Assembly: GCA_028289455.1 (NCBI GenBank)
Contig: JANQPN010000052.1
Location: 22,129 to 86,128, forward strand
Direction: 5' to 3'
DNA: 64,000 nucleotides
Source of the DNA: Wenzhouxiangellaceae bacterium
GTDB taxonomy: Bacteria > Pseudomonadota > Gammaproteobacteria > Xanthomonadales > Wenzhouxiangellaceae
The notes beneath the pieces were generated by a model, which saw nothing but the letters and a program-made list of their open reading frames with translations, had not been told where the DNA came from and made no database searches. A program made the translations under genes and the position numbers. Each line of letters begins with the position of its first letter. The stretch's first letter is position 1. Of this stretch, positions 16,389 through 25,529 are shown piece after piece.

Positions 16389-17794
16389 CTACTCCACGAA
16401 CACCTGATTCAGGCGCCAGTATACCGGCCCCGCCGGCCGGCGGCAGTGGTATCGGCTTTGATATCAAACGCACGGTGTCGCTGGCTGCGCCGATCATCAT
16501 GGGCAATCTTGCCGGAATGGGCATGAACTTCGTAGATACCGTCATGGCGGGTCAGCTGGGGGCAGTCAGTCTGGGTGCGATAGCCATCGGCGGTGCGGTC
16601 TGGTCTGCGGTATTTCTGTTTGCACTGGGTGTGATGATGGCGGTGCCGCCGGCGGTTTCCCAGCTGGATGGCGCAAGGCAGTTCAGGGCCGCCGGTGCAG
16701 TTACCCGGCAGGGCTGCTGGCTGGCGCTGGCGCTGGCTGCGGTAATCTGGCTGAGCATCCGCAACTGTGCCCCGCTGCTGGGCGTGATTGATGTTGATCG
16801 TGAAGTGACGCCGGTGGCACTGGAGTACCTGAAGGCGCTTTCCTGGGGTGCGCCGGGCGTTTGCCTGCTGCTGGCATTGCGCTATTTCAGTGAAGGCGTC
16901 GGCCGTACCGCGCCAACCATGTGGCTGGGTTTTATGGGCGTGGCCATGAATGTACCTGCCAACTATATTCTGATGTACGGCAAACTGGGTTTCCCGGCAC
17001 TGGGAGCGGTCGGCTGCGGCTGGGCAACCGCCATGGTGTACTGGGTGCAGTTCATCGTGCTGCTGATCTGGATAGGCTGGCGCCGGGGTTACCGGCCCTA
17101 TGCCATGCTGTCAAAATTTGACTGGCCGGACTGGCCTGCGCTGGCCGAGTTGCTCAAAGTGGGGCTGCCGATCGGCGGTATGATTTTTGTCGAGGGCAGT
17201 CTGTTTGTGGGTGCAGCGCTGCTGATCGGTTCTTTGGGCCAGGTACCGATTGCCGCCCACCAGATTGCCATCAATTTTTCTGCATTGTGTTTCATGGTGC
17301 CGCTGGGGCTGGCCGGTGCAATTACTGTGCGGGTCGGCAATGCGCTGGGCCGTCGGGACCCGCAGGCAGCCCGCCTGGCAGGGCAGGTTGGTATCGGCCT
17401 GACACTGGTCACACAAAGTGTGGCGGCAGCAATGATGCTGCTGCTGCCGGGTTGGATTGTCAGCTGGTATACCAATGACAGCGATGTTATCCCGCTGGCA
17501 ATCAGTCTGCTGACCATTGCCGCGCTGTTTCAGTTTCCCGATGGAATCCAGGCTGCTGCAGGCGGAGCCCTGCGCGGTTATAAGGATACCCGGATACCAA
17601 TGATATATACGGTAATCGCCTATTGGCTGGCCGGTATGCCGCTGGGCTGGTGGCTGACGTTTCGCATGGAATGGGGGGCTGCCGGAATGTGGACGGGAAT
17701 GATTGCCGGTTTAAGTGTGGCTGCTTTGCTGCTGGCCACACGTTTTCTGCGTACCAGCCGGCGGCGGCTGAATGAGCCGGCCGGCAGTGCGTGA
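16370..17794 (+). CDS. MATE-family multidrug exporter (NorM-like)
   Basis: 474 residues with 12 membrane helices in two halves. Signatures are PIIMGNLAGMGMNFVDTVMAG, a classical MATE N-terminal helix, then GEGVGRTAPTMW-like sequence (FSEGVGRTAPTMWLG), and the second-half helix with IAAHQIAINFSALCFMVPLG. MATE/NorM pumps export cationic drugs and metabolites in exchange for sodium or protons. The first 25 residues are Pro/Ser-rich and atypical. The start at 16370 overlaps the divergent SDR gene by 19 bases, so a shorter start is possible, but no better ATG occurs before helix 1. A 200-base gap without features separates it from sppA. Confidence 0.88.
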   Translation: MHDVTSSTPRTPDSGASIPAPPAGGSGIGFDIKRTVSLAAPIIMGNLAGMGMNFVDTVMAGQLGAVSLGAIAIGGAVWSAVFLFALGVMMAVPPAVSQLDGARQFRAAGAVTRQGCWLALALAAVIWLSIRNCAPLLGVIDVDREVTPVALEYLKALSWGAPGVCLLLALRYFSEGVGRTAPTMWLGFMGVAMNVPANYILMYGKLGFPALGAVGCGWATAMVYWVQFIVLLIWIGWRRGYRPYAMLSKFDWPDWPALAELLKVGLPIGGMIFVEGSLFVGAALLIGSLGQVPIAAHQIAINFSALCFMVPLGLAGAITVRVGNALGRRDPQAARLAGQVGIGLTLVTQSVAAAMMLLLPGWIVSWYTNDSDVIPLAISLLTIAALFQFPDGIQAAAGGALRGYKDTRIPMIYTVIAYWLAGMPLGWWLTFRMEWGAAGMWTGMIAGLSVAALLLATRFLRTSRRRLNEPAGSA

Positions 17795-17996
17795 GTGCAT
17801 TTATCCTGCCGTAGAGGTTGTCAGCCGGGAAATCCGCCATCTGCGATATGTGCCATCAGTCAGATTGTGCAGCGTTAGCCGGTCACCTAAAATCATATGA
17901 TCTGCCGGTGTGCATGAATCAGCGGAATAGTGAATGTGGGCGGAATCCACAGTGCCTGATTGAAGCCATCGGTTTTGCAGTTTAAGTGAGAATTTG

Positions 17997-19859
17997 ATGA
18001 CGGAGCATAAGCAACGCGGCTTCTTGGCGCGAATCTGGTTCGGGTTCTGGGATAGCATCAACTGGGTTCGGCGGGCGGTATTCAATCTATTGTTTCTGGC
18101 ACTGGTCTATTTTGTGCTGGTATTGCTGTTTGCCGGAGACGGCCTGGAGCCGATACGCAATAAAACCACACTGGTGCTGCAGCCCCAGGGTTTTGTGGTG
18201 GAACAATACACCGGCAGCCCGTTTGAGCGGGCCTATAACGAACTGACCGGCAACAACCGTCCGGAAACACGCCAGCGCGATTTAATTCGTGCCGTGGAAC
18301 TGGCAAAGGATGATCAGCAGATCACCCAAATGCTGATTGATGTGCGTCAGCTGTGGTCTGTCGGTCAGGCTAACTTGCAGGAACTGCAGGTGGCGATCAA
18401 CGATTTCAAAACCACGGGCAAACCGGTTTATGCACTGGGGGCGTTCATGGACCAGGACCGTTATTTCCTGGCCAGTCTGGCCGACGAAGTATGGCTGGAA
18501 CCGGATGGGCTGGTGTGGCTGGACGGCTTTGCACTGTATCGGAATTACTACCAGGAAGGCCTGGACAAGCTGGCGGTTGATATCAATCTGTTCCGGGTGG
18601 GTGAATATAAATCTGCAGTCGAGCCCTATGTGCGCAATGACATGTCGCCGGCCGACAAGGAAGCCAAACGCTATCTGCTGGATGGTTTGTGGCAGCAATA
18701 CCTGGAAACCGTGGCACAAAACCGCGGGTTGCCGGTGGATGTGCTGGAACGCAGCATCAATGCTTATGCAGAACAGATTCAAAGCCATCAGGGCGATACC
18801 AGCCAGGTGGCGATGGATATGGGCCTGGTGGACGCTTTAAAAACCCGTCCTGAAGTACGCGCTGAACTGGCCCGTTTTGGCACCAGCGACGGCAGCGACA
18901 GCTTCCGGCAGATCAATTTCATGAATTATCTGCAACATCACCCGAACAGCGGCAGCACCAAAGGTAAAATCGGTATTGTGCTGGCGGAAGGTGAAATTGT
19001 TACCGGCCATGCGGAACCCGGCCTGGCCGGTTCATCCAGCATATCCGCATTGTTGCGCAAGGCGGCTACCGATGATGACATCAAAGCGGTGGTGTTGCGT
19101 GTGGACAGCCCGGGTGGCGATGCTTTCGCTTCCGAAATCATTCGTCAGGAAGTGATGAATTTAAAAGAAGCCGGCAAGCCGGTGCTGGTCAGTATGGGTA
19201 ATCTGGCGGCATCCGGTGGTTACTGGATTTCCATGGGGGCTGATGAGGTCTGGTCGAATGAGGCCACCATTACCGGATCAATCGGCATATTCGGGATAGT
19301 GCCGACTTTTCAGGATTCACTGGCCAAGCTGGGTATCTATACCGATGGTGTCGGTACTACTGATGTGGCGGGCGCTTTCCGGCCGGACCGGGCGCTTTCG
19401 GATGAAGCCAAACAGATTATTCAGTCAATTATTGAAGACGGTTACCGGGATTTTCTGGAACTGGTGGCCGAATACCGTGACATGAGCACAACGGCGGTAG
19501 ATGGCGTGGCTCAGGGGCGGGTATGGTCGGGGCAGCAGGCGCTGGACCGTGATCTGGTTGATCAGCTGGGCGGATTGCAGTCGGTTATCAAAGCGGCCGC
19601 CATTCGCGCCGACCTGGATGATGACTACCAGGTGGAATGGGTAGAACAAAACATGAGTGCCTGGGAAAGCCTGATCGTCGGCTGGTCGGCCAGGTTGCTG
19701 AGTACCCTGGATGTTGATCCGAACACACTGTTGAAGCGCAGCCAGCTGCCTTTGCCGCAACAGCTGGAGACCCGGCTGAGGCAGCAGCTGGAACCATTGC
19801 TGAGACAATATGAGCGGCCGGGCATACTGGCGCATTGTCTGTGCCTGTCACCACAATAA
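17997..19859 (+). CDS. sppA: signal peptide peptidase SppA, 67K type
   Basis: 620 residues, the length of E. coli SppA. An N-terminal membrane anchor (about 25-48, FNLLFLALVYFVLVLLFAG) is followed by two tandem Clp-crotonase-like peptidase domains. The catalytic Lys lies in the first domain (about Lys205, GEYKSAVEPYVRNDMSP) and the nucleophile Ser in the second (about Ser406, LAASGGYWISMGADE), matching the Ser/Lys dyad split seen in the E. coli enzyme. It degrades cleaved signal peptides in the inner membrane, with the active site facing the periplasm. A TTG one codon upstream is in frame; the ATG at 17997 is used. The SDR gene begins 14 bases after the stop. Confidence 0.92.
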   Translation: MTEHKQRGFLARIWFGFWDSINWVRRAVFNLLFLALVYFVLVLLFAGDGLEPIRNKTTLVLQPQGFVVEQYTGSPFERAYNELTGNNRPETRQRDLIRAVELAKDDQQITQMLIDVRQLWSVGQANLQELQVAINDFKTTGKPVYALGAFMDQDRYFLASLADEVWLEPDGLVWLDGFALYRNYYQEGLDKLAVDINLFRVGEYKSAVEPYVRNDMSPADKEAKRYLLDGLWQQYLETVAQNRGLPVDVLERSINAYAEQIQSHQGDTSQVAMDMGLVDALKTRPEVRAELARFGTSDGSDSFRQINFMNYLQHHPNSGSTKGKIGIVLAEGEIVTGHAEPGLAGSSSISALLRKAATDDDIKAVVLRVDSPGGDAFASEIIRQEVMNLKEAGKPVLVSMGNLAASGGYWISMGADEVWSNEATITGSIGIFGIVPTFQDSLAKLGIYTDGVGTTDVAGAFRPDRALSDEAKQIIQSIIEDGYRDFLELVAEYRDMSTTAVDGVAQGRVWSGQQALDRDLVDQLGGLQSVIKAAAIRADLDDDYQVEWVEQNMSAWESLIVGWSARLLSTLDVDPNTLLKRSQLPLPQQLETRLRQQLEPLLRQYERPGILAHCLCLSPQ

Positions 19860-19873
19860 CCGGAAGCAAAACA

Positions 19874-20644
19874 ATGAGCTGGAGAATGGACGGATACCGC
19901 GTGCTGATAACCGGCGCCAGCAAAGGCATAGGCGCGGCAGTTGCCGATGTGATGCTGGAACGCGGTGCCCAGGTGTGGCTGGTAGCGCGTGGTGAACAGG
20001 ATTTGCAGCAATATGCCGATCAGCTTAACAGCCGGTATCCGGATCAGACGGTTGTGGCGACAGCCGTTGATGTGATCAATGCAACCGAGCGTGCTGCACT
20101 GCTGGAGGATATTGGCTGGCGCTGGGGCGGACTGGACTGTCTGGTCAATAATGTCGGCAGCAATATCCGCCTGGCGGCCAATGATTATTCCGAAAATATT
20201 TACCGCCGGTTGTTTGAAACCAATCTCGACAGTGCATTTTTTCTTACCCAGAGCTGTTATTCCTGGCTGCGCGAGAGCAGCACGGCCTCGGTGGTCAACA
20301 TCGCTTCGGTAGCCGGCCTGGCGCATATGCGCAGCGGGGTGGTTTATGGGATGACCAAAGCGGCAATGCTGCAGATGACCCGCAACCTGGCGGTTGAATG
20401 GGCCGAGGATGGGATTCGTGTGAACGCGGTAGCGCCCTGGTATACCGATACCCCGCTTGCCCGTCAGGTCCTGGATGATGCCGAATACCGCGACGCAGTG
20501 CTGGCGCGGACACCAATGCAGCGCATAGGCAGTGCCCAGGAAATGGCTACGGCGACGGCCTTTTTATGTATGCCGGCGGCCGGTTACGTAACCGGCCAGT
20601 GTTTAAGTGTTGATGGTGGTGTCGGGATTAACCTGTTTTCCTAG
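19874..20644 (+). CDS. short-chain dehydrogenase, tropinone-reductase-like
   Basis: 256 residues of classical SDR. TGASKGIGAAVADVM is the cofactor-binding glycine motif, NNVGSN replaces the usual NNAG, the catalytic Ser is in VVNIASVAG, and Tyr/Lys in VYGMTKAAM. The end AGYVTGQCLSVDGG is family-typical. NNVGSNIR is characteristic of the tropinone-reductase-like branch, whose bacterial members reduce small ketones of unknown identity with NADPH. The ATG at 19874, preceded by GGAAG, gives the normal SDR length; an in-frame ATG at 19835 would overlap sppA. It is likely co-transcribed with sppA. Confidence 0.87.
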   Translation: MSWRMDGYRVLITGASKGIGAAVADVMLERGAQVWLVARGEQDLQQYADQLNSRYPDQTVVATAVDVINATERAALLEDIGWRWGGLDCLVNNVGSNIRLAANDYSENIYRRLFETNLDSAFFLTQSCYSWLRESSTASVVNIASVAGLAHMRSGVVYGMTKAAMLQMTRNLAVEWAEDGIRVNAVAPWYTDTPLARQVLDDAEYRDAVLARTPMQRIGSAQEMATATAFLCMPAAGYVTGQCLSVDGGVGINLFS

Positions 20645-20652
20645 TGACCGGT

Positions 20653-20678
20653 CAGCCGTGTTACCGGCTGTTATTGTT
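20653..20678. terminator. hairpin between convergent genes
   Basis: CAGCCG (20653-20658) and CGGCTG (20665-20670) form a short stem followed on the plus strand by TTATTGTT. It lies right after the SDR stop and overlaps the stop of the leftward gene ending at 20671, so it mainly serves the rightward transcript. Confidence 0.5.
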
Positions 20679-21222
20679 CGGTACCGGTGCGTTCATAACG
20701 TCCCTGAAAAATGGTCTGCCATGCGTCCGGGCCACCGATTTCCCAGGTCTGGGTAACCGTACCGTCATCATTGGGTTGCCAGGTAATCCGGTGCTGGGCG
20801 CGTTTCACCGCCGGGTCATTGCTGGTGAGCGCCGGGCCTTCACCACTTAATACCATAGCGCCGTCCTGCAGACCGCCTTCCAGCATTAACAGGTTGCCGC
20901 TGTTGTCTACCCAGGTCTGGTGCCATACGTCACGGCTGGCGTCGTAACTGTTGAAACTCTGGCCGCGGCTGACGGTGACGCCACGCCAGTTTTCATGCAA
21001 AGAGCAGCCGTTGTTGATTGGCGTAATGCTGTTGTGACCGGCCACCACCCGATCGCCTTCGCGATTGACGGCGGTGACTTCCCACTCTCCAACCCAGAAG
21101 TCGAAATGACGGAATTCAGGAGCACTGCAGGGTTTAGTATCCTGGGCCAGGACTGGAGTAGCGAGCAGGGCCAGTGTGGTTATTAGTGCAGTTATTAAAC
21201 TAAATCTTGTTGTTATCATCAT
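20671..21222 (-). CDS. exported DUF1579-like small protein
   Basis: 183 residues with a Sec signal peptide (FSLITALITTLALLATPVLA). The mature protein starts with a cysteine-containing stretch and FRHFDFWVGEWEV, a motif common to DUF1579-like lipocalin-fold proteins, and shows alternating beta-strand patterns throughout. The function is unknown. The frame stays open far upstream into the TonB receptor gene, but the tandem ATGs at 21222/21219 directly before the signal peptide are the sensible start. It lies 43 bases after the receptor gene and is probably in its operon, hinting at a role linked to the receptor's ligand. Confidence 0.78.
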   Translation of the reverse strand: MMITTRFSLITALITTLALLATPVLAQDTKPCSAPEFRHFDFWVGEWEVTAVNREGDRVVAGHNSITPINNGCSLHENWRGVTVSRGQSFNSYDASRDVWHQTWVDNSGNLLMLEGGLQDGAMVLSGEGPALTSNDPAVKRAQHRITWQPNDDGTVTQTWEIGGPDAWQTIFQGRYERTGTEQ

Positions 21223-21265
21223 TATGTTTACTAATTGTTTCGTAGGATAGTAGCAAAATACCAGC

Positions 21266-23323
21266 TCAGCGTCTCCAGCTGATGCCGGCGAATACCGTGG
21301 TTCCCTGGCCGGGGAAGTAGCGGAAATTGCCGAAAGCGAAATCGGCGCGTTCGGCATACCGGTTGTTGAACACATTGCGTACGCGGGCATGCAGCTGCCA
21401 TTCGGGATGCACCTGCCAGCTGGCGCGCAGGTGCACCAGGGCGTGGCCCGGATAAGTGGCGGTATTGGCAGCATTCAGAAAGTAACCGTCCAGCCATTCA
21501 AAATCCACACCGACATTCAGCCGTGACTGCGGTTGCCAGTCCAGCTGTGCGTAGGCCTGCCATAAGGGGGCGGTATCGACCTGATTGCCGGCAACAATAT
21601 TCTCCCCGGCGCCGGCAGCGCTGTCAGAGGCATATTCATGATCAGCGTAGCTGCCGCTGATTCGTGCCAGCAGATTATCCTGCAGTGCCCAGCTGGCCTG
21701 CCATTCCACCCCGATGGCGCGGGTTTCGGCATCACTGATATTAAAGCCGTCGGAATTACGGAATATCTGATCACGGGCATATTGATAAAACCCGGTCACT
21801 GAATAGGTCCAGCGGGCCCGGTTACCGACTGCGGCAGCCGAGCTGCCGATCAGGCCGGCACTGATACTGTCTAGTTTTTCACTGTTCAGATCGGCTACCG
21901 TCTGCCCGCTTTGCAGGCGATACAGCTCAGTGGCCTGCGGCGGCCGAAAACCCCGTGCTGCACGCGCCTGCCAGCGGTGTTGCTCAGCGACGGGTCCGGA
22001 AACAATCAGTGATGGGGCAGCATTAAAAAAATCATCGCTGCGGTCAGCCGGGCGGGTGAACAGGCAGCCGCCGAACCCGCACACCGTGCCGTCATCTCGG
22101 GTATTGCCGTCCAGCAGGTTATTATCATAATCATAGCCCAGCCATTGCAGCCTAAGCCCGGCATCCAGATTAATGCGGCCGGCAAACTGGTGCTCAAAGC
22201 GCAGCCACTGGCTGACGCTGAAACCGGTGACGTCATAATCATAGTGTGCGCCGGCGGGGCGGGTTTCCACCAGAAATGCAGAAGGACTGTCGACCGGGTT
22301 TTCCTGAAACTCGTCCAGGAAACCGGCGAACCATTCCAGGTCCAGACCAACCGTCAATGCGCTGTCATTCCACCAGCGGCTCCAGTCGGCATTGACCCCG
22401 GCACTGACCTGACCGTTGCGTTCCAACGGCTGCCCGGGCAGAAAATGCTGCAAAAAGGTCTGCCGGCTGCGCCGTCCGAACAGGCTGATATTCCATTCTG
22501 ACTGCTTGTTGCCGGCCCATTGCCAATGCTGAATCAGGCGCAGTGCATCGGCATTCCGGAAAGCCTCCGGGTTGACGTTGCCGCGGCGCAGTTCAGGGTC
22601 CAGATACGCTTCAAATCCAAAAATAAAACCGGCGGTTTCCTGGTCCAGATCAGCGCCGTTCAGGCTGGTGGTTACCTGCGCTTCGCCAATCTGTGCTTCA
22701 TGCCGGGCGTTAATGAATAAGTGCTGATAGCTTTCCTGGTCACGAAAGCTGCCGCTGTCGGTATAACCGACCCGCCAGCCGAACTGTTCTCCGGCAGCAC
22801 CCAGCTGGGCGCGGTAGAAATCCTGCTCGCCCAATTCCAGGCTGGCCTGGGCCTGCGGTCTCAGGTTCAGTGGGGCCTGGGTAACATCGATAACGCCAAA
22901 CAGCGCATTGGCGCCATGCTGTGGCAGCCCCGGACCTGCCAGTACATCGATATGCTGTGCGGCAGCGATATCCACTTCAAACAGCTGATTAACATTGCAG
23001 AACCCGGCAGGTCGGATAGCGACCCGGTTTTCCAGCATCAGAAAGGCACCGCAGGCACCGGCGCCGGTCAGTACCGGCGAACGGATGGAGGTCAGCTGCT
23101 CCTGGCCGCTGCCACGGCTTATCCAGACACCCGGCAGTGGCGCAAACAGCTCCTGAGCGTGCTGCGGCTTACGGGCGCTGATGTCGTCAGCGCTCAGTGC
23201 GCTGCTCCCCGGGTCTGCCGCAGTGACGCTGCGTGCGGTTATTTGAAGTTCCGGCAGTTCTGCCGGCTCAGCAGCAGCAGGCAACAGTTGCATGCTTATT
23301 GCGAGCAGTAAATCTGGCAACAT
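21266..23323 (-). CDS. TonB-dependent outer-membrane receptor
   Basis: 685 residues. A signal peptide (LPDLLLAISMQLLPAAA) precedes a plug domain beginning near residue 25 (LPELQITARSV, ISARKPQHAQELFAPLPGVW). After the plug, residues about 150 onward form alternating amphipathic strands of a 22-strand barrel, ending in a terminal aromatic strand (TTVFAGISW). C-terminal features such as VHLRASWQVHPEWQLHARV and RVRNVFNNRYAERADF match the usual TonB_dep_Rec end. Ligand unknown; it is not clearly siderophore or B12 type. No metal-uptake regulator site was recognised upstream. The small DUF1579-like gene follows in the same direction. Confidence 0.87.
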   Translation of the reverse strand: MLPDLLLAISMQLLPAAAEPAELPELQITARSVTAADPGSSALSADDISARKPQHAQELFAPLPGVWISRGSGQEQLTSIRSPVLTGAGACGAFLMLENRVAIRPAGFCNVNQLFEVDIAAAQHIDVLAGPGLPQHGANALFGVIDVTQAPLNLRPQAQASLELGEQDFYRAQLGAAGEQFGWRVGYTDSGSFRDQESYQHLFINARHEAQIGEAQVTTSLNGADLDQETAGFIFGFEAYLDPELRRGNVNPEAFRNADALRLIQHWQWAGNKQSEWNISLFGRRSRQTFLQHFLPGQPLERNGQVSAGVNADWSRWWNDSALTVGLDLEWFAGFLDEFQENPVDSPSAFLVETRPAGAHYDYDVTGFSVSQWLRFEHQFAGRINLDAGLRLQWLGYDYDNNLLDGNTRDDGTVCGFGGCLFTRPADRSDDFFNAAPSLIVSGPVAEQHRWQARAARGFRPPQATELYRLQSGQTVADLNSEKLDSISAGLIGSSAAAVGNRARWTYSVTGFYQYARDQIFRNSDGFNISDAETRAIGVEWQASWALQDNLLARISGSYADHEYASDSAAGAGENIVAGNQVDTAPLWQAYAQLDWQPQSRLNVGVDFEWLDGYFLNAANTATYPGHALVHLRASWQVHPEWQLHARVRNVFNNRYAERADFAFGNFRYFPGQGTTVFAGISWRR

Positions 23324-23387
23324 AGTAAAAATTATTTCGCAGTAGTTTCTAAACCATCAGGCGGGATGGGGCATCTTGTATTACAGT

Positions 23388-24014
23388 ATGAGTTCAACCA
23401 CGATAACTATGCCAATGCCTGCAACCTGGTCAAAGGCAAATACGGCAACCGCTGTCGCACAAGCGGCAGATGCGACCGTAGCATATGCCGCCGATGATGA
23501 GAGCAGCCTGATCGCTGCCAGTCAACAAGGTGATTGTAACGCTTTTGCGATTTTGTATCGCCAACAGCGTGATCGTATCTATGCGCTGTGCTGGCGGATG
23601 TGCGCCGGTGACCGCGCACTGGCTGAAGACCTGACCCAGGATGCGTTTGTGCAGGCCTGGCGGAAACTCAGCAGTTTCCGTGGTGACTCAGCATTCGGTA
23701 CCTGGCTGCACCGGTTGTCGGTGAATGTGGTTCTGGGTGATAAGCGGCGACAATCACGCCGGCTGCAAACCGTCAGTGATGCTGATCAGATCAGTGAAAC
23801 AACCCGGGGAGCTCAGGATTGGCAGGGTGGTGATCGTGATCTGGAACGCGCTATTGCACGGTTACCGGAGCGGGCCAGAACAGTATTGATATTAAATGCG
23901 ATCGAAGGTTACAGCCATGCCGAGATCAGCAAGGCAACGGGAATGGCGGAAGGCAGCTCCAAAGCACAGCTGCATCGTGCCAGACAATTATTACAGCAAT
24001 GGCTGAATGAATGA
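23388..24014 (+). CDS. ECF-type RNA polymerase sigma factor
   Basis: 208 residues. A non-conserved N-terminus of about 40 residues is followed by sigma region 2 (FAILYRQQRDRIYALCWRM, then AEDLTQDAFVQAWRKL) and region 4 (AIARLPERARTVLILNAIEG and GYSHAEISKATGMAEGSSKA). No region 3 is present, which defines the extracytoplasmic-function group. A TTG at 23376 is also in frame; ATG 23388 is chosen. The next gene, 38 bases on, encodes a single-pass membrane protein likely to be its anti-sigma partner, and a DUF4097 exported protein completes the unit. Envelope-stress control is the usual role of such trios. Confidence 0.87.
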   Translation: MSSTTITMPMPATWSKANTATAVAQAADATVAYAADDESSLIAASQQGDCNAFAILYRQQRDRIYALCWRMCAGDRALAEDLTQDAFVQAWRKLSSFRGDSAFGTWLHRLSVNVVLGDKRRQSRRLQTVSDADQISETTRGAQDWQGGDRDLERAIARLPERARTVLILNAIEGYSHAEISKATGMAEGSSKAQLHRARQLLQQWLNE

Positions 24015-24052
24015 ACGGGGTGTTGGCGATATACTGACATCAGGAATTAGGT

Positions 24053-24673
24053 ATGGATGAACATCAATTAAATCAGCAGCTGCAGGCTCTGCCGAGGGAA
24101 ATATCCCCCGCAGGTGATTTGTGGCCGGGTATTGAACAGCAGATCAACGGAGAGCAAACCGCCGGGCTAGAATCAGTCAAGCCGTTCAGCCGCCGTCGCA
24201 TGGGCTGGATGGCGCTGGCAGCCGGTGTATTGATGCTGGTCGGTGTGGGGCGCGTATTTCTTCCAGCGCAACAGACTGAAGATGCACAGCTGGATGTATT
24301 GGCAGTCAGCGCTGCAATGGAACTGCAGGCGCTGGATCAGTCACTGGTTCATCCGCAAAGTACCCCCGATATATTGATAACCAGCCTGCCTCAGGGTGGC
24401 TGGCGGGCGGTGCCGACCAGCCGGTCGCCTGTTGCGATTCGTATCTGGCAGCCGGCATTGATGGCCGGGCTGCAGGAAAATCAACAGGCCATACAGACTC
24501 TGCGGGCAGCTATTCAGCAGCAGCCTCAGAATACCGGCCTGCTGCATAAGCTGGGTCAGGCGGAGCGGCGACAGCATCGGTTGCTTCGGCAGTGGATCGA
24601 TTTCAACGGTTTGAGCATTGTCGGCATCATACCTGCAAGCACCACAAATAATTCTGGAGAGCAACATGTATAA
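24053..24673 (+). CDS. putative membrane anti-sigma factor
   Basis: 206 residues. The first 45 residues are hydrophilic and should face the cytoplasm (LNQQLQALPREISPAGDLW), followed by one membrane helix (about 50-69, GWMALAAGVLMLVGVGRVFL), and a C-terminal part of about 135 residues outside. No zinc-binding HxxxCxxC anti-sigma motif is present, so it is of the non-zinc type. The assignment rests on order: it follows the ECF sigma gene by 38 bases and overlaps the next gene by 8 bases (24666-24673). Confidence 0.7.
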   Translation: MDEHQLNQQLQALPREISPAGDLWPGIEQQINGEQTAGLESVKPFSRRRMGWMALAAGVLMLVGVGRVFLPAQQTEDAQLDVLAVSAAMELQALDQSLVHPQSTPDILITSLPQGGWRAVPTSRSPVAIRIWQPALMAGLQENQQAIQTLRAAIQQQPQNTGLLHKLGQAERRQHRLLRQWIDFNGLSIVGIIPASTTNNSGEQHV

Positions 24674-25523
24674 CAGACAAGTATTAGCAACTGCTTTGGC
24701 AGGTTTATTCATGGTAACGGCACCTGCAATAGCCGGCCCGAGTGTAGACGAATCCCGTTCCATGGATGCCACCGGCGAAATCAGCTTTGGTATGGTCGAT
24801 GGTGAGTTGAGCGTCCGCGGCTGGAGCAATGACAGTTTTGAACTGACCGGCGAGCTGGGCAGCGACAAGCATGAGCTGGTCATTACCGGTGATGAAGATG
24901 ACTGGGATATTGAAATCCGCATAGAAAAAAACTGGGGCTGGAGCTGGGGTTCGAAAAATTCCGGGAATACCGATTTGACCCTGATGGTTCCGCATGCTGC
25001 AACAGTTAACGTGGCTGCAGTCAGTGCTGATGTCAAAGTGCGCGAGCTTGATGGGGATTTCCTGGGAATCGCCAGCGTCAGCGGCGACCTGGACATTGAT
25101 GTGGCCTCACAGCAGATTGACCTGGAAAGCGTCAGCGGTGATGTGGATATCAAAGCCAATGACACCAGTCTGGATCTGGAAACGGTCAGCGGCGATGTAT
25201 TTGCAAGCGGTATTACCAGTCAGGCAGAGATAGAGTCGGTTTCCGGTGATTTGGAAATCGAAGCGGATAATCTGGAAGACCTGTATGCCAGCACGGTTTC
25301 CGGGGATGTCAAAATTGATGCATCTCTGGCCAGCAACGCGGAAGTGGATCTGGAAACGCACAGTGGCGAAATTGATCTGTACCTGCCCAGTGGCACCCGC
25401 TTTGATCTGGACAGTGATACCTTCAGCGGTGATGTCGACAATGAGTTCGGCAGCGACCGCAGCAGTGATATCAGCATCAATGCAGAGACCTTCAGCGGTA
25501 ACATTACCATTAGAGAAAAATAA
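24666..25523 (+). CDS. exported DUF4097-family beta-repeat protein
   Basis: 285 residues with a Sec signal peptide (LATALAGLFMVTAPAIAG). The mature protein is a DUF4097 beta-solenoid with clear repeats of VSGDVDIKANDTSLDLE type: SVSGDLDID, SVSGDVDIK, TVSGDVFAS, SVSGDLEIE, TVSGDVKID, then THSGEIDLY and TFSGDVDNE. Proteins of this kind follow ECF sigma/anti-sigma pairs in many Gram-negatives, but their function is unknown. The ATG at 24666, with GGAGAG upstream, overlaps the anti-sigma stop codon region by 8 bases. It is acidic and probably periplasmic or on the surface. Only six bases separate its stop from the end of the convergent MFS gene. Confidence 0.82.
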   Translation: MYNRQVLATALAGLFMVTAPAIAGPSVDESRSMDATGEISFGMVDGELSVRGWSNDSFELTGELGSDKHELVITGDEDDWDIEIRIEKNWGWSWGSKNSGNTDLTLMVPHAATVNVAAVSADVKVRELDGDFLGIASVSGDLDIDVASQQIDLESVSGDVDIKANDTSLDLETVSGDVFASGITSQAEIESVSGDLEIEADNLEDLYASTVSGDVKIDASLASNAEVDLETHSGEIDLYLPSGTRFDLDSDTFSGDVDNEFGSDRSSDISINAETFSGNITIREK

Positions 25524-25529
25524 GCTATA

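Noticed and set aside
22721..23311. 196-codon plus-strand frame inside the TonB receptor gene
   Set aside because: It is fully opposite a recognisable receptor coding sequence and has no domain or start signal.
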